Origin: Bacteroidales bacterium M6
GTDB taxonomy: Bacteria; Bacteroidota; Bacteroidia; Bacteroidales; Muribaculaceae
DNA: 64,000 nucleotides
Direction of reading: 5' to 3'
Assembly (NCBI GenBank): GCA_001689485.1
Contig: LUJQ01000003.1
Coordinates: 45,895 to 109,894 of the forward strand
The notes beneath the pieces are model-generated. The model was not told the DNA's origin and made no database searches. It saw nothing but the letters and a program-made list of their open reading frames with translations. Positions 27,594-38,170 of the stretch are shown here, piece after piece. The position numbers and the translations under genes are program-made. How positions within the stretch are numbered: position 1 is the first letter of the stretch; each line of letters opens with the position of its first letter.

Positions 27594-27695
27594 CAATGGT
27601 CATGTCGACCATCCCGTAAATCGGGCGTATGGCAGATTCGCCAATAAGGCCGACTGTTACTTTACCCCCAGGTTAAAAACACCAACAAATACACT

Positions 27696-28895
27696 CTATA
27701 TAGTTCTTCCCGGATAGGTTTGCAGCGCCTTTTCAAGCACTACGAGCGCACGTGCTAGGTCGTCTTTCGAAAGCACATAGGCCATACGCACCTCGTTTCG
27801 GCCAAGACCGGGTGTGGTGTAGAACCCTGAGGCAGGAGCCATAAACACGGTTTCCCCCTCATAGTCGAAATCGCTCAGACACCATTGGCAGAAACGGTCG
27901 GCATCGTCGACAGGTAGGCTCACAACCGTGTAAAACGCACCCATGGGGATTGGGGAATAACATCCGGGGAGGCGGTTGATGCCGTCGATGAGGAATTTGC
28001 GCCGCTCCACATATTCGTTATATGTCATCAGCATATAATCCTCCGGGGCGTCAATCGACGCCTCGGCAACAATCTGCCCCAGCAGGGGCGGGCTCAGACG
28101 TGCCTGGCAGAATTTTATAAGGTTTTTTTTCAGCTCCTTGTGCTTCGTTATAATCGCCCCGACGCGGATGCCGCACTCACTGTAGCGCTTTGAAACGGAA
28201 TCAATCAGCACCACCTGGCCCTCAATCCCCGCGAGGTGGAATGCAGAGATATACGGGGCACCGGTGTAGCAGAACTCACGGTAAACCTCGTCGGAATAGA
28301 GGAACAGGTCGTAACGTTTCACGATGTCGCGCAGCTGCTCCATCTCCCGCCGCGTGTACAGATAGCCTGTGGGATTGTTGGGATTGCAGATAAGTATCCC
28401 CTTTGTGCGCGGGGTAATCAGCTCCTCGAACTTTTCAACCGGCGGCAGGGCGAACCCTGTGTCGATAGTCGACGGGACTGTAACGATTTTCGCCCCTGCG
28501 GAAATGGCAAAAGCCATATAATTGGCATACGCAGGCTCCGGCACTATAATCTCGTCGCCCGGGTCGAGTGTGGCCATAAAGGCGAACAACACCGCTTCCG
28601 ACCCTCCCGAAGTAACGATTATATCGTCGACCTCCACATCTATCTTAAACCTGCTGTAATAGTCCTTCAACTTCACACGCAGCGACAACAAGCCCTCCGA
28701 CGGGCTGTATTCCAACACTTTCCTGTCAATTTTGCGCAAAGCCTCCAACGCCACTTCAGGCGTAGGGATATCGGGCTGGCCGATGTTCAGATGATGGACT
28801 TTTATGCCACGTGCCTTTGCTGCATTAGCCAGCGGCACAAGCTTGCGGATTGGTGAAGCGGGCATTATTTCGCCACGCTGGGATATAGTCGGCAT
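27696..28895 (-). CDS. Class I/II aminotransferase (aspartate aminotransferase-like, PLP)
   Basis: 399 residues from the ATG at 28895 (MPTISQRGEIMPASPIRKL). Longer readings upstream run into a promoter (29022-29053) and were rejected. Motifs: NIGQPDIPTPE, TSGGSEAVLFAF, CNPNNPTGYLYTRREM, SDEVYREF and the PLP Lys in SVSKRYSECGIRVG; the C-terminal Arg is in RNEVRMAYVLSKDD. The family transfers amino groups from aspartate, alanine or similar donors; the donor is not settled by sequence. Confidence 0.9.
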   Translation of the reverse strand: MPTISQRGEIMPASPIRKLVPLANAAKARGIKVHHLNIGQPDIPTPEVALEALRKIDRKVLEYSPSEGLLSLRVKLKDYYSRFKIDVEVDDIIVTSGGSEAVLFAFMATLDPGDEIIVPEPAYANYMAFAISAGAKIVTVPSTIDTGFALPPVEKFEELITPRTKGILICNPNNPTGYLYTRREMEQLRDIVKRYDLFLYSDEVYREFCYTGAPYISAFHLAGIEGQVVLIDSVSKRYSECGIRVGAIITKHKELKKNLIKFCQARLSPPLLGQIVAEASIDAPEDYMLMTYNEYVERRKFLIDGINRLPGCYSPIPMGAFYTVVSLPVDDADRFCQWCLSDFDYEGETVFMAPASGFYTTPGLGRNEVRMAYVLSKDDLARALVVLEKALQTYPGRTI

Positions 28896-29021
28896 TATCA
28901 AAGATTTTTCAATGAGGTTATTCAAAAACTTTTCGGTGAAACCGGATATAACCTCCCGATATATTTCACATTTTGGAAACCTTGAAGAAACACGCCATAA
29001 GGGATTCTTCATTAAGACATA

Positions 29022-29053
29022 CAAAATTACTTCAACTTGGGTTCATTACCAAA
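29022..29053 (-). promoter_or_regulatory. Promoter of the aminotransferase gene
   Basis: Minus strand TTTG (29053-29050), 20-base spacer, TAATTTTG (29029-29022). A start near 29015 leaves a 120-base leader. Confidence 0.7.
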
Positions 29054-29061
29054 CAGTATAT

Positions 29062-29139
29062 AAAAAAAAGCGGTGTGCCAAAATATTGAATTTTGGCACA
29101 CCGCTGTGGTTTTCGCCCGGATGGCGAGGGTGCTGTCAG
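29062..29139 (-). terminator. Terminator stem-loop family A with conserved tail, copy 1
   Basis: Stem AGCGGTGTGCCAAAAT with inverted partner (29069-29105); the A-run at 29062-29069 gives a T-run on the minus strand, ending the C10 protease transcript. The tail GCCCGGATGGCGAGGGTGCT (29116-29135) recurs near 38191 and, in part, at 55242. Confidence 0.75.
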
Positions 29140-29174
29140 ATATCAGGTCAATATAATTTCCCAAATATGGTGTG

Positions 29175-32100
29175 TCACATCATAACCTTCACACCGGCAA
29201 CGACGTAGATGCCTGCGGGAAGCTCAACGGTGTTGCGTCCGGCTTCGAGTGAAAGCGAGGCGGCGAGGCGGCCGTTGATGTCATAGATAGCAAGCACACG
29301 TGCTTCGGAAGCCACAATCACCATAAGGGAGCCTTCGCGTGAGATTGCGAGACCATCGGCATCCACACCTTCCACTATGTTGATGCCCGACAAATTGTTG
29401 TTCTCAATCTTGAATGTATCGGCAGCACCGGCCTCATTGGCACGGATAAACACATTGAAATGAGACACGGCAGGGATTTCACCGGCAGTCATATCGACCA
29501 GGCGGAACACTTCGCCTGTATCGTCAAGGAGGTAGTCGCCTTCGGTAACCATGCGGCTTTCGTAATCGCCGAACAGGGTGAAATCCTTACCTGCATTGCA
29601 GATTTCGGTCGCTTCGGGAGTAAGCTGCACATCATACATCTCTGTCGACTGTTCCTCATCGCCTGCAACAGCCGACGACGAACCGGTTGCGGAGAACACA
29701 GCCTTCACTTCGGCATCGCCATCGCCGTTGACACGGACCATGTAGGGTGTGTTAGGCTTGATTTCATCCTGAATCGACATGGTTTCATCTTTTTCGCTAT
29801 AGAAACCGAACACGCTGATAGTGTTGGCGCCTTGTGATGCAACGCTGTGCTCCATGCCGTCAATCTCGATGTATGACGGTGAGAAGGGGAAGATGGCTCC
29901 GGTCCAGTTGTTGCTTACATTGCCGTCACGATACTTCAGCGGCATCTCTAACGATATGGTGTAATCGCCGAGATTGAAGCTGCCCGGGGCATGGAAGGGA
30001 TATGCCGACGACAGGTTGATGTCGGTCAGCGCCTGACGCGTACCCGAACCGTTATAAACCACGTTGTGGACATCGGTAAGGGCGAAATTCAAATCAGATA
30101 TAAAGATGAGGCAGTTGGGGTTGATTCCGGCAAATGACGCATCTGTAATGCCGTTGGCGCGAACCGCGCGACGGCCTGCGGCCGAACCGCCCTGGGTGTT
30201 AATCGTGATGCTGGTGAGGTTGTCGCAACCGGCAAAGGCATTTTCGCCGATAGCGTCGACAGAGTTGAGTGTGACCGATTCGAGGTTAGAGCAGCCGGCA
30301 AAGGCGTTGTCACCGATAGCGGTCACATTATCAGGAATCACCACGCTGCTGAGGCTTTCCATGTTCTCGAAAGCGTTGGCAGGGATTTCGGAGTTTTCAA
30401 CACCCGAAAGGTCGAGAGTCTCAACCGACGTGAAGTTTTCACGGATAGCGGCACAATCCTCCTCGGTAAGCTCGCCGGTAACACCCATCGTGGTGATGTC
30501 GGCAGCATCCTCGGGATCCACAGTTGCAATTTCCGACGGTGTCAGAACGGCGCCGTCCGACGGAACCAATGTCACATCAATCGTTACATCGCCCTGGAGA
30601 TTCGAAACAGTGTAGACACCATTCTCATCGGCCACGGCCACAGTCTTGGTATCAGCATACTCCGGATTGGCGCCGAACTTGGTCATAACATGGCTCAAAA
30701 CGGTCACTTTGGGGGTCATGCCTGCCGACTTGGGAGTCACTGTGAACCTGTAGTCCTCACCCTCTTTAAAAAGTGTCGGCTTTTCTGACGATGCCGAATC
30801 GTAAACCGACATATCGACACCTCTCCACACATCCTGCTCATCAAGCTCTACAAACTCAAAGGGCGCATTTTCAGGCGCATTGACATTTATCCGGTAATAG
30901 AATACAATATCAATCTTATGATTCTGAGGGCATTTGAGATTTGACGGATTGGTATAGTATGTATCAAAGACCACACTATATTGCCCATACTTAAGGTTAG
31001 AAGCCTTCGTGGTGCAATCAGTACCATTATCAAAAAGCTTGAACGCGATTCCGGGACGGCGTATCTCGTTACGGCTCAACGTGCAGTTCGGCAATCCAAG
31101 CGTCACTGAAGTTTCCGTTGCCGGACGTTCTATTTGAGTCAGCTCAAAATACTGGTTATAATTGAACACACGGGTTGGATCGATCTGGATGTTGTAATAG
31201 ATTTTGGATGTGGCCAGTTTCAGGCTGTTCCAATATTCTGCCGCTTCATAATTCGGCACAGCCCCGTCAGGAACTTCAAGAGTTATGTCGGCCGCATGTG
31301 AGGGGAAGGGGGTGCTGTAGCCGATCCTTGGAGGGATAGCGCCTTGCATCACGATCTTGCCCAACTTGGTACAATGTGTGAATGCGCCTTCGCCGATATA
31401 GCCGACCGAAGCCGGGATGGTGAGTTCCGTTATATTCATACAACGATAGAACGCGTTGCTGTCAATGCTGCGTAGCTGTGTAGGCAACACAATCGACTGC
31501 AATGCCGACATTGCCATAGTGGTCGGGGCAAAAGCATTGGTCGGGATTGCATCGGCGTGGTCGCCTGCCCCCTTGATTTTCAAGTCGGCCAAATCGAGAG
31601 CCTTGATAACCGTGGCATGGCTGCGGAACGCATCAAACTCCGAATAACTGATTGTACCTGCCACTTTGAGACGCGCAGGGCAGTTGTTGGCAATCTTCGA
31701 AGCCAGCTCACCTTCCTTGACATTGATTACAAGGTAGGATTCGGCATTTTTGGGACTTACCTGCACGGTAATATCCAAATCCTCGGTAACAGCGGGGATT
31801 TTCACATCTACAATGTTCTTGTCGCTGCCCATAAGCTTGCCGTTGACCCATACGGCCACGACATCGGAATATGTTACGGCTGTAACCTTGAACGAGAAAG
31901 GCATACCGCGCACAACCTGGGTGGCTGCACCGCTGATTGTGGCACCCTGTATCTCCTCTGGCATGGTTACGGTGTGGTAAACCACACGGTTGCCTACGGC
32001 GGAGATATAATCGGTCACATTATCGTCAACACCCTCTACGAGCCGCCATATCTTCTTGTTGGAGGATGTGGCCACGCGGATAAGGTTGCCTTCACGAACC

Positions 32101-34871
32101 GTAGCTTCCTTAACCTGGCAGGTGAATGAGCAGGGGAGGTCGCCATAGTTGCTTCCGCCATTTGTGATTATAGGTGAAATAAATTCCTTGATAGCGCCTT
32201 TGGCATCGGTAAGCACGGCGGCATAGTACATCATGGCATTGTCGGCCGGAATCGACAGTGCGTTAACACGGATTGAGAAATTCTTGCCGGGAACCACGTT
32301 TACAACGTCGGTGCACATACCCACACCACCCTGCGATGCGGTGATTTTCCATGGGGAACCGCTGTAGGAAGGCGTGGGCTGTTTGAAACGGGTATAGATG
32401 AATGTATTTTCCTTCACAGAAACAGTATAGACGCCTGAAGCATCGGCTGTGAGGCGGGTGTTGTTGGCATACACTTCCATTGTGGCGTCGCCAAACGTAT
32501 CGTCGGTCTCCACAGTGAATCTGTAGGATGCTCCCGGTTCGAATTCGGTTCCTTCGGTAAGCGCGGTGATTTTAACGCCCTGTATCTCCTGAAGGGTCAC
32601 ATTGCACTTGGTGACAGGGGCAGGATTTTCCTCGACAATCTCGCGGAATTCTTTCCAGTTCTCCTTCGAGGCATATGCGTTCTTCGAACCTACAGGCACC
32701 ACAAGGCGAGCCTTGGGAGTACCGGTAAACACGCACCAGTTGACCCATGCAGGCGATGAACGGCGCACAATCACCTCGGCGAGGTCGCTACAGTTGAGGA
32801 AAATATTATATTCGTAGGTTGAAACCGAGGCCGGGATTTCGATTGAACGCAAACCTGTTACGTTGAAGCAGCCGCTTTTGAGCGTTGTCAGGTTTTTGGG
32901 AAGCACAATCCGCTTCAGCGACCAGTAGTTACGGAATGCCTTTGCAGGGATTGCATTGGCGGGGTTCGAACCGTTGGCCACGATGGTCACACCCGAAAGG
33001 TCGAGGCTTGCCAGCTTCATCCGTTCGCGCATGAAGTTGAAATCGTTAACGTCGATTGTACCAAACAGGGTGAGGTCGGTAATCGTACCGGCATCTGTGT
33101 CGCTGATGAGGGTGGAGAGTGTTCCTGCCGATACCCACAGGGCGCGTTTGCTCACCACATCGGCGGCATTCTGAACGATAATCTGGATATTCTGGTCGGC
33201 AAGCACATTGTTCAGGCGGTAAACATTGTCCGTGCCGGGAGTGATGATAAAGCCGTTGGCTTTCACGGTCACAACCTTGTCGGCCGACTTGGGCGATACA
33301 GAGAATGAGAAATCACGGCCTTTGATTACCTTGTTGTCGGCAACCGAAACGTCAGCACCATCGACTGCCGAGGGGATATTGACAGTGAAATACGGAATTA
33401 CATTGCCCTTGGCCGGAACCTGGGCTATGGTGAGCAGGTCGCCTGCCACAGGGAGCCACTGGCCGTCGCCTACACGTGTAACCAGGCGCACAACATCGCC
33501 TTCCACAACCGAAGCATCGGCAGGCACGGTGCATTTGAAATCGGCATATCCGCGTGAAAGAATCTGAAGCGAGGGGAGCGACAGACCCTGGTCGGCGCTG
33601 ATGAGGGTCTTCATAACATCGTCGGCGCCGAAGAGAGCCACTGCCACACGGCCTGAGAAATCCTCGAATGTTATATTCTTGAAGTTACCGGCACGCACGG
33701 TGAATTCCATGCCGGGAACCAGGTCGGTCACGCCTGTCGTCATACCGATCTGGCGCTCGTCGCTGGTGATATGGATGGGCGACCATTCTGTCACGCCTGT
33801 TGCAGGCTTTATGTTATAGACAATAGTGGTCTGGTCGTTGAAGTTATAGTTGTGGCTTGCCTGCGGGTTGAGGGCATCGGAGGCGAAATAGCCGTTGGCA
33901 AGTCCGCCCCACCCCCAGTTGATGTGGAAGTAGGTGGATGAACCACGCTGCTCGTATCCGTCACACACAAAGGCGTGTCCGGCCGACACATCCTGACCGC
34001 TGTATAGCACGGGGCGGTCGGCATCTATTTCGGCAACAAGCACACGCTCCCAATCCTCCTTGCCCATTTCAGCGCGTTTCTTGTAGGATACACCTGCATC
34101 ATAACCGAAATTGTTGATTAATGCGGCAGGCACACGGACTTCGAACGCGCTCGAGCTTGACATGCCGAAGTCGGTAAGGATAGCCTGGGCGGCGTGGCTC
34201 ACAACAGTGGCCACAGCCGTAGCCTCGACGTCGGAATAGCCGTTGCGGTAGTTGTCGGTGCGCATATTTTCCCAATCGTAGGCCACATTGAAATCCACAT
34301 TGCCAACCGAACCGCGTCCCTGTGCGGGGTGGTTGTGATGCTTCATGATAGTGGCAAGGGCTGTGCCGACGCACCCTACGAGGCGGCGTCCGGGAATAAG
34401 GTTGTTAAACGGCGCTTCCTGGCTCCAGGGGGCTGTGTTAAGTTCCTTTCTGGCACCTGCTTCGGCACGTGCCATAATGCGCCTGCTTGCGCCAGCAGGT
34501 GCGGCGGAAATCTCGGTAGCAACAGCCGAGAGCATCGAGGCTGTTGTGGGCGGCACATCGGCCGCATCATAACCGGCATCGTAGGAGTAACCGATTACAG
34601 GCGAAACCTTGTCATCGGCGGCAACGATGATAAAACCACGTCCGTCGACAGCGTTGAACACATAGAACACCGGCACACCTGCGCTGTTCTTGGCGGTATG
34701 CACAAGTTGTAACGCCGACGGGTCGGCAAGACGCGACACCTTCCCTGCATGGAAGAAGTCGGCAGCGATGCCCTGGGCATCGTCAACTGAGAGCACCCCC
34801 GCATTCACAGATGGGAACGCGAGTAATGCGCACAGCGAAAACAATAACATCTTTAAGGAATGTAGCGACAT
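29175..34871 (-). CDS. Giant secreted C10-family (streptopain-like) cysteine protease with BspA-type leucine-rich repeats
   Basis: 1898 residues. Signal peptide (1-24); Spi/propeptide-like region (about 25-140); C10 catalytic domain with nucleophile Cys167 in LVGCVGTALATIMKHH, His299 in SAGHAFVCDGY and the HINWGWGG motif. Downstream are repeated beta modules (KGxxFSFKVxP-like), at least three LRR_5 (BspA/TpLRR) blocks roughly at 590-740, 1110-1215 and 1490-1570, and a C-terminal T9SS-like sorting domain ending VVAGVKVMM. Typical SpeB-like proteins are 400-900 residues, so this is unusually long. It is likely surface-bound or secreted and zymogen-activated. Candidate -7 box TAAATTTG at 35053-35060 gives a 175-base leader. 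Confidence 0.88.
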   Translation of the reverse strand: MSLHSLKMLLFSLCALLAFPSVNAGVLSVDDAQGIAADFFHAGKVSRLADPSALQLVHTAKNSAGVPVFYVFNAVDGRGFIIVAADDKVSPVIGYSYDAGYDAADVPPTTASMLSAVATEISAAPAGASRRIMARAEAGARKELNTAPWSQEAPFNNLIPGRRLVGCVGTALATIMKHHNHPAQGRGSVGNVDFNVAYDWENMRTDNYRNGYSDVEATAVATVVSHAAQAILTDFGMSSSSAFEVRVPAALINNFGYDAGVSYKKRAEMGKEDWERVLVAEIDADRPVLYSGQDVSAGHAFVCDGYEQRGSSTYFHINWGWGGLANGYFASDALNPQASHNYNFNDQTTIVYNIKPATGVTEWSPIHITSDERQIGMTTGVTDLVPGMEFTVRAGNFKNITFEDFSGRVAVALFGADDVMKTLISADQGLSLPSLQILSRGYADFKCTVPADASVVEGDVVRLVTRVGDGQWLPVAGDLLTIAQVPAKGNVIPYFTVNIPSAVDGADVSVADNKVIKGRDFSFSVSPKSADKVVTVKANGFIITPGTDNVYRLNNVLADQNIQIIVQNAADVVSKRALWVSAGTLSTLISDTDAGTITDLTLFGTIDVNDFNFMRERMKLASLDLSGVTIVANGSNPANAIPAKAFRNYWSLKRIVLPKNLTTLKSGCFNVTGLRSIEIPASVSTYEYNIFLNCSDLAEVIVRRSSPAWVNWCVFTGTPKARLVVPVGSKNAYASKENWKEFREIVEENPAPVTKCNVTLQEIQGVKITALTEGTEFEPGASYRFTVETDDTFGDATMEVYANNTRLTADASGVYTVSVKENTFIYTRFKQPTPSYSGSPWKITASQGGVGMCTDVVNVVPGKNFSIRVNALSIPADNAMMYYAAVLTDAKGAIKEFISPIITNGGSNYGDLPCSFTCQVKEATVREGNLIRVATSSNKKIWRLVEGVDDNVTDYISAVGNRVVYHTVTMPEEIQGATISGAATQVVRGMPFSFKVTAVTYSDVVAVWVNGKLMGSDKNIVDVKIPAVTEDLDITVQVSPKNAESYLVINVKEGELASKIANNCPARLKVAGTISYSEFDAFRSHATVIKALDLADLKIKGAGDHADAIPTNAFAPTTMAMSALQSIVLPTQLRSIDSNAFYRCMNITELTIPASVGYIGEGAFTHCTKLGKIVMQGAIPPRIGYSTPFPSHAADITLEVPDGAVPNYEAAEYWNSLKLATSKIYYNIQIDPTRVFNYNQYFELTQIERPATETSVTLGLPNCTLSRNEIRRPGIAFKLFDNGTDCTTKASNLKYGQYSVVFDTYYTNPSNLKCPQNHKIDIVFYYRINVNAPENAPFEFVELDEQDVWRGVDMSVYDSASSEKPTLFKEGEDYRFTVTPKSAGMTPKVTVLSHVMTKFGANPEYADTKTVAVADENGVYTVSNLQGDVTIDVTLVPSDGAVLTPSEIATVDPEDAADITTMGVTGELTEEDCAAIRENFTSVETLDLSGVENSEIPANAFENMESLSSVVIPDNVTAIGDNAFAGCSNLESVTLNSVDAIGENAFAGCDNLTSITINTQGGSAAGRRAVRANGITDASFAGINPNCLIFISDLNFALTDVHNVVYNGSGTRQALTDINLSSAYPFHAPGSFNLGDYTISLEMPLKYRDGNVSNNWTGAIFPFSPSYIEIDGMEHSVASQGANTISVFGFYSEKDETMSIQDEIKPNTPYMVRVNGDGDAEVKAVFSATGSSSAVAGDEEQSTEMYDVQLTPEATEICNAGKDFTLFGDYESRMVTEGDYLLDDTGEVFRLVDMTAGEIPAVSHFNVFIRANEAGAADTFKIENNNLSGINIVEGVDADGLAISREGSLMVIVASEARVLAIYDINGRLAASLSLEAGRNTVELPAGIYVVAGVKVMM

Positions 34872-35081
34872 AGCTTTAGCTGTTAATTTTTCCGTTAGTG
34901 TTAAAGATAAAAAGAATTAATATTACCGATTCAAAAAAATAATTCACAAGAATTTCGGACTTATGCAAGCGTCACCCGAATAAGGATGACCACACTATCC
35001 AATGAATGAGCACGTTAACATCTCATCAATGTGCCTTCATCAAAAGCGACTGCAAATTTAGGCATATTTCACAATCCCACG

Positions 35082-35117
35082 AAAAAACAGCCCGGCTAAT
35101 TCGTCAGCCGGGCTGTT
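35082..35117 (-). terminator. Terminator of the fucose operon
   Basis: Stem AACAGCCCGGCT / AGCCGGGCTGTT with an 8-base (35099-35105) loop region; the T-run lies on the minus strand past 35087. It follows the fucosidase stop codon by about 30 bp. Confidence 0.8.
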
Positions 35118-35147
35118 AATATGTGTTTAAAGGAGTTCGATCTGTTG

Positions 35148-36464
35148 TCAGCGGGTTTCAAGTTCCACGATATAGTCAATCGTGGCCTGACGTTCGGGCA
35201 GGTGCAATGTTATGCCCCCGTCCTTGCGCTTGGTGTAGCGCAGAGGCGATTTGTCGCCGTAGGCTGTGGCCTTGCGCACTTTGCATGTCAGCGGCAGGTC
35301 GATATCCCTGGCCTGGCCGTCCCATACATGGACGAACAACCGGTTACCCTTGCGGGTGGAAGTTCCCCAGTCGCGTGCCTCGAAATCACCGGCCGATGTG
35401 CCATAGATGGTTTCGCCGTTGGCCTTCAGCCACTCGCCGATTTCGGCCAACCGTGTCATAGCTGCCTCGGGAAGCTCCCCGTTAGGCTGCGGGCCTACAT
35501 TAAGCAACAGGTTCGCACCCATGCCTGCGGCCTTTACAAGCTGGCGTATGATTTCGTCGGTGGTTTTATAGTTCTGGTCGGCAATCTTGTATCCCCACAT
35601 ACCGTTCATGGTGTTGCAGGTTTCCAACGGCAGCGGGCTTATATCCTGACCCGACAGCCCGGCGGTGTTCTCACCGGGGAGGTCGCGTTCGAAAATCTGT
35701 ATATCCTCACCGGGGAACGGCGTTTCATGATGGTTGTTGCCAATCATACACGAAGGCTGCAGGTTATGAATCATGCGGTATTGCTCTTCAAGCTGCCAGT
35801 CAAACGGCACCGAATCGCAGTCATGATCCCAAAAACCGTCGAACCACACAGCCCTTACCGGCCCATAACCTGTAAGCAGCTCGGTCAGCTGCCTGTTCAT
35901 GAAGCCGTAATATGAATCCCAGTCCCTGCGTCCGGGGTCGCGCCCGGTGTTCAGCCCGGTGCGCCCCGACGGGTAATCCTCCCTTGTCCAGTCGATATGC
36001 GAATAATACAGATGGAGCTTTACCCCCTGACGGTGGCATTCGTCGGCCAGCTCCTTAAGGATGTCGCGCCCGAATGGTGTCGCATCAACGATATTATAAG
36101 GGCTTTGACCCGTGTGCCACATCGAGAAACCGTCGTGATGGCGGGTCGTGAATGTGATGTAGCGTGCCCCTGAGTTCTTGATTGCCTCAACCCATTCCCT
36201 GGCATCGAAATCCGCCGGATAAAAGCCCCGTGCGGCCTTGGCATACTCCTTGGCGTTTATATTGTTGTTAAGGTACCATTCACCCTGCCCGAACATGCTG
36301 TAAATGCCCCAGTGGATGAAAATGCCGAACCTGTCGGCCGAAAATTCCTCCTGCGACTTTTTCACCTCGGGTGTGGGTGTGTAGGTTTGGGCCATAGCGC
36401 CCGAACCGGCGAGCATTATCGCCGCCGAGGCAGCAATAGCTTTAAAAATGTTATGTCTATACAT
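35148..36464 (-). CDS. Exported alpha-L-fucosidase, GH29
   Basis: 438 residues with a cleavable signal peptide (about 1-25, ending GAMAQ). The GH29 barrel shows RFGIFIHWGIYSMFGQGEWY, TTRHHDGFSMW and the nucleophile Asp in AVWFDGFWDHD. It releases L-fucose from glycans such as mucin O-glycans, probably in the periplasm. It is the last gene of a minus-strand set with mutarotase (12 bp upstream), FucP and FucI, which fits fucose scavenging. At 438 residues it has the catalytic domain and little of the usual C-terminal beta-sandwich. Confidence 0.93.
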   Translation of the reverse strand: MYRHNIFKAIAASAAIMLAGSGAMAQTYTPTPEVKKSQEEFSADRFGIFIHWGIYSMFGQGEWYLNNNINAKEYAKAARGFYPADFDAREWVEAIKNSGARYITFTTRHHDGFSMWHTGQSPYNIVDATPFGRDILKELADECHRQGVKLHLYYSHIDWTREDYPSGRTGLNTGRDPGRRDWDSYYGFMNRQLTELLTGYGPVRAVWFDGFWDHDCDSVPFDWQLEEQYRMIHNLQPSCMIGNNHHETPFPGEDIQIFERDLPGENTAGLSGQDISPLPLETCNTMNGMWGYKIADQNYKTTDEIIRQLVKAAGMGANLLLNVGPQPNGELPEAAMTRLAEIGEWLKANGETIYGTSAGDFEARDWGTSTRKGNRLFVHVWDGQARDIDLPLTCKVRKATAYGDKSPLRYTKRKDGGITLHLPERQATIDYIVELETR

Positions 36465-36476
36465 GGTTATAATGGT

Positions 36477-36815
36477 TTATAATTCAAATATCTGGCTCAT
36501 CATCCGCCATTTCCCGGCTGATGTGGCCGAAGGGTCGCACTGCTGTGCACGCCCTACATACTCCTCCCATTCCTGCTGACGCGGCAGGGTGGCCATCCGT
36601 GCCATCGCTGCATCAAAATCAAAATCGTCGGGAGCTTCCATAATCATCACAAGGCGGGTTCCGTCGCGGTATATATCCATGCGGGTTATCCCCACCTCCT
36701 TTATCCCGGCCACTATTTCAGGCCATATTTCCAACGGGCTGTGAGCCTTGACATAGAAGTCGACAAGTTCGGGGTCGTCGACCAAATCCAATGTCTGTAC
36801 GTATCTTTTAGCCAT
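36477..36815 (-). CDS. L-rhamnose mutarotase (RhaM) family protein, probably acting on L-fucose
   Basis: 112 residues, the length of the COG3254 family (KRYVQTLDLVDDPELVDFY, HSPLEIWPEIVAGIKEVGI). Family enzymes interconvert sugar anomers before isomerisation. Placed 2 bp after fucP and 12 bp before the fucosidase gene, so L-fucose is the likely substrate, by context. An L-rhamnose role cannot be excluded from sequence. Confidence 0.87.
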   Translation of the reverse strand: MAKRYVQTLDLVDDPELVDFYVKAHSPLEIWPEIVAGIKEVGITRMDIYRDGTRLVMIMEAPDDFDFDAAMARMATLPRQQEWEEYVGRAQQCDPSATSAGKWRMMSQIFEL

Positions 36816-36817
36816 GG

Positions 36818-38131
36818 TTATCTTATCTTTTTCTCAAATCCGGTTGTATATGCCCCGTAGCATGCAACAATTACAAAGCACACCAGCGGGAGGATGAACG
36901 ATGCGTTTACGGCAGGCATGCCCCAGACCGTTTCCAAGTCGATAATCGCGCCCTGCAACGGGGGCATCAACGCCCCGCCCACAATAGCCATCACAAGGAA
37001 TGCCGCCCCGAGCGAGGTGTCGCGCTCATCGACCTTCTCCAATGCGATGCCGTAGATGCTCGGAAACATTATCGACATAAACGCGCTGATAGCCACGAGG
37101 AAGTAAAGCCCGACCATACCCTCGACCAGGATGGTTGCCAACGTACACAAGGCGGCACATACGCCGAACACCGCCAGCAACACTGCCGGACGTACATATT
37201 TCATCATATAAGTACCAACAAACCTGAAGCCCAAGGCCAGCGACATGGCAACGATGTTGTAGAGCTGCGCCGTGGCTTTGTTGATGCCGAGGTTCCCTGC
37301 ATACTGGATTATGAAAGTCCACACCATAATCTGGGCGGCCACATAGAACATCTGCGTGAGCACACCCCACCTGTACGGGTGGTTATGCCAAAGGTGACGC
37401 AATGTCGCGCCTGCATCAACCTTTTCACCGCGTTGGTCGGTGCGCGGCATCCTGACGAGGGCTATTATCACAAACATCACCAACACCACCAGCCCGATAG
37501 CCACATAGGGGTCGCGGATAACAGCCAGGTCATGGGTGCGGATAGCGGCTTTCTCCGAAGCGTCAAGGGTGTTGAACACCAGGTTTCCGGCACTGTCGCG
37601 CACATCGGAAAGCAGGTTGGGGAGCACCACGAACGATGCTATCGCCATGCCCGACAGCGACCCTACGGGGTTGAAAGCCTGTGCCATGTTCAAGCGGCGC
37701 GTCGATGTTTCCTTGTCGCCCAGCGAAAGGATATAGGGATTAGCCGTAGTTTCAAGAAAGGCAAGGCCGAAGGTAAGCACATAGAGCGATACGCAGAAAA
37801 AGGCAAAACTCTGCTGCATTGCCGCCGGGATGAAAAGGAAGGCACCGGCCGCATACAGCCCCAGGCCGAGAAGAATCCCGCTCTTGTAGCTTGAACGGCG
37901 GATAAACAGAGCCGCAGGTATGGCCATAGTGGCATACCCCCCGTAGAATGCGAACTGCACAAGCGAAGCCTGCGCGGTCGATATTTCCATCACATCCTTA
38001 AAGGCCGCCACCATGGGATTGGTTATGTCGTTGGCAAAGCCCCAAAGTGCAAACAGCGTGGTGATGAGTATAAACGGGAGCACATACCGTTTTTCAATCA
38101 ATGCAGGTCGTTTATGACTTGTATGACTCAT
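36818..38131 (-). CDS. fucP: L-fucose:H+ symporter
   Basis: 437 residues, twelve membrane helices, major facilitator superfamily. The GFANDITNPM start, FAFYGGYATMAIPAALFIRR, ETTANPYILSLGDKETSTRRLN and the late SIMFPSIYGIALEKV are FucP signatures. It imports L-fucose across the inner membrane. It overlaps nothing but is only 2 bp from the mutarotase gene, so they are co-transcribed. Confidence 0.94.
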   Translation of the reverse strand: MSHTSHKRPALIEKRYVLPFILITTLFALWGFANDITNPMVAAFKDVMEISTAQASLVQFAFYGGYATMAIPAALFIRRSSYKSGILLGLGLYAAGAFLFIPAAMQQSFAFFCVSLYVLTFGLAFLETTANPYILSLGDKETSTRRLNMAQAFNPVGSLSGMAIASFVVLPNLLSDVRDSAGNLVFNTLDASEKAAIRTHDLAVIRDPYVAIGLVVLVMFVIIALVRMPRTDQRGEKVDAGATLRHLWHNHPYRWGVLTQMFYVAAQIMVWTFIIQYAGNLGINKATAQLYNIVAMSLALGFRFVGTYMMKYVRPAVLLAVFGVCAALCTLATILVEGMVGLYFLVAISAFMSIMFPSIYGIALEKVDERDTSLGAAFLVMAIVGGALMPPLQGAIIDLETVWGMPAVNASFILPLVCFVIVACYGAYTTGFEKKIR

Positions 38132-38170
38132 TATGATTTAAGGTTATAGGCAGGTAGTAAACGGTCGGCA

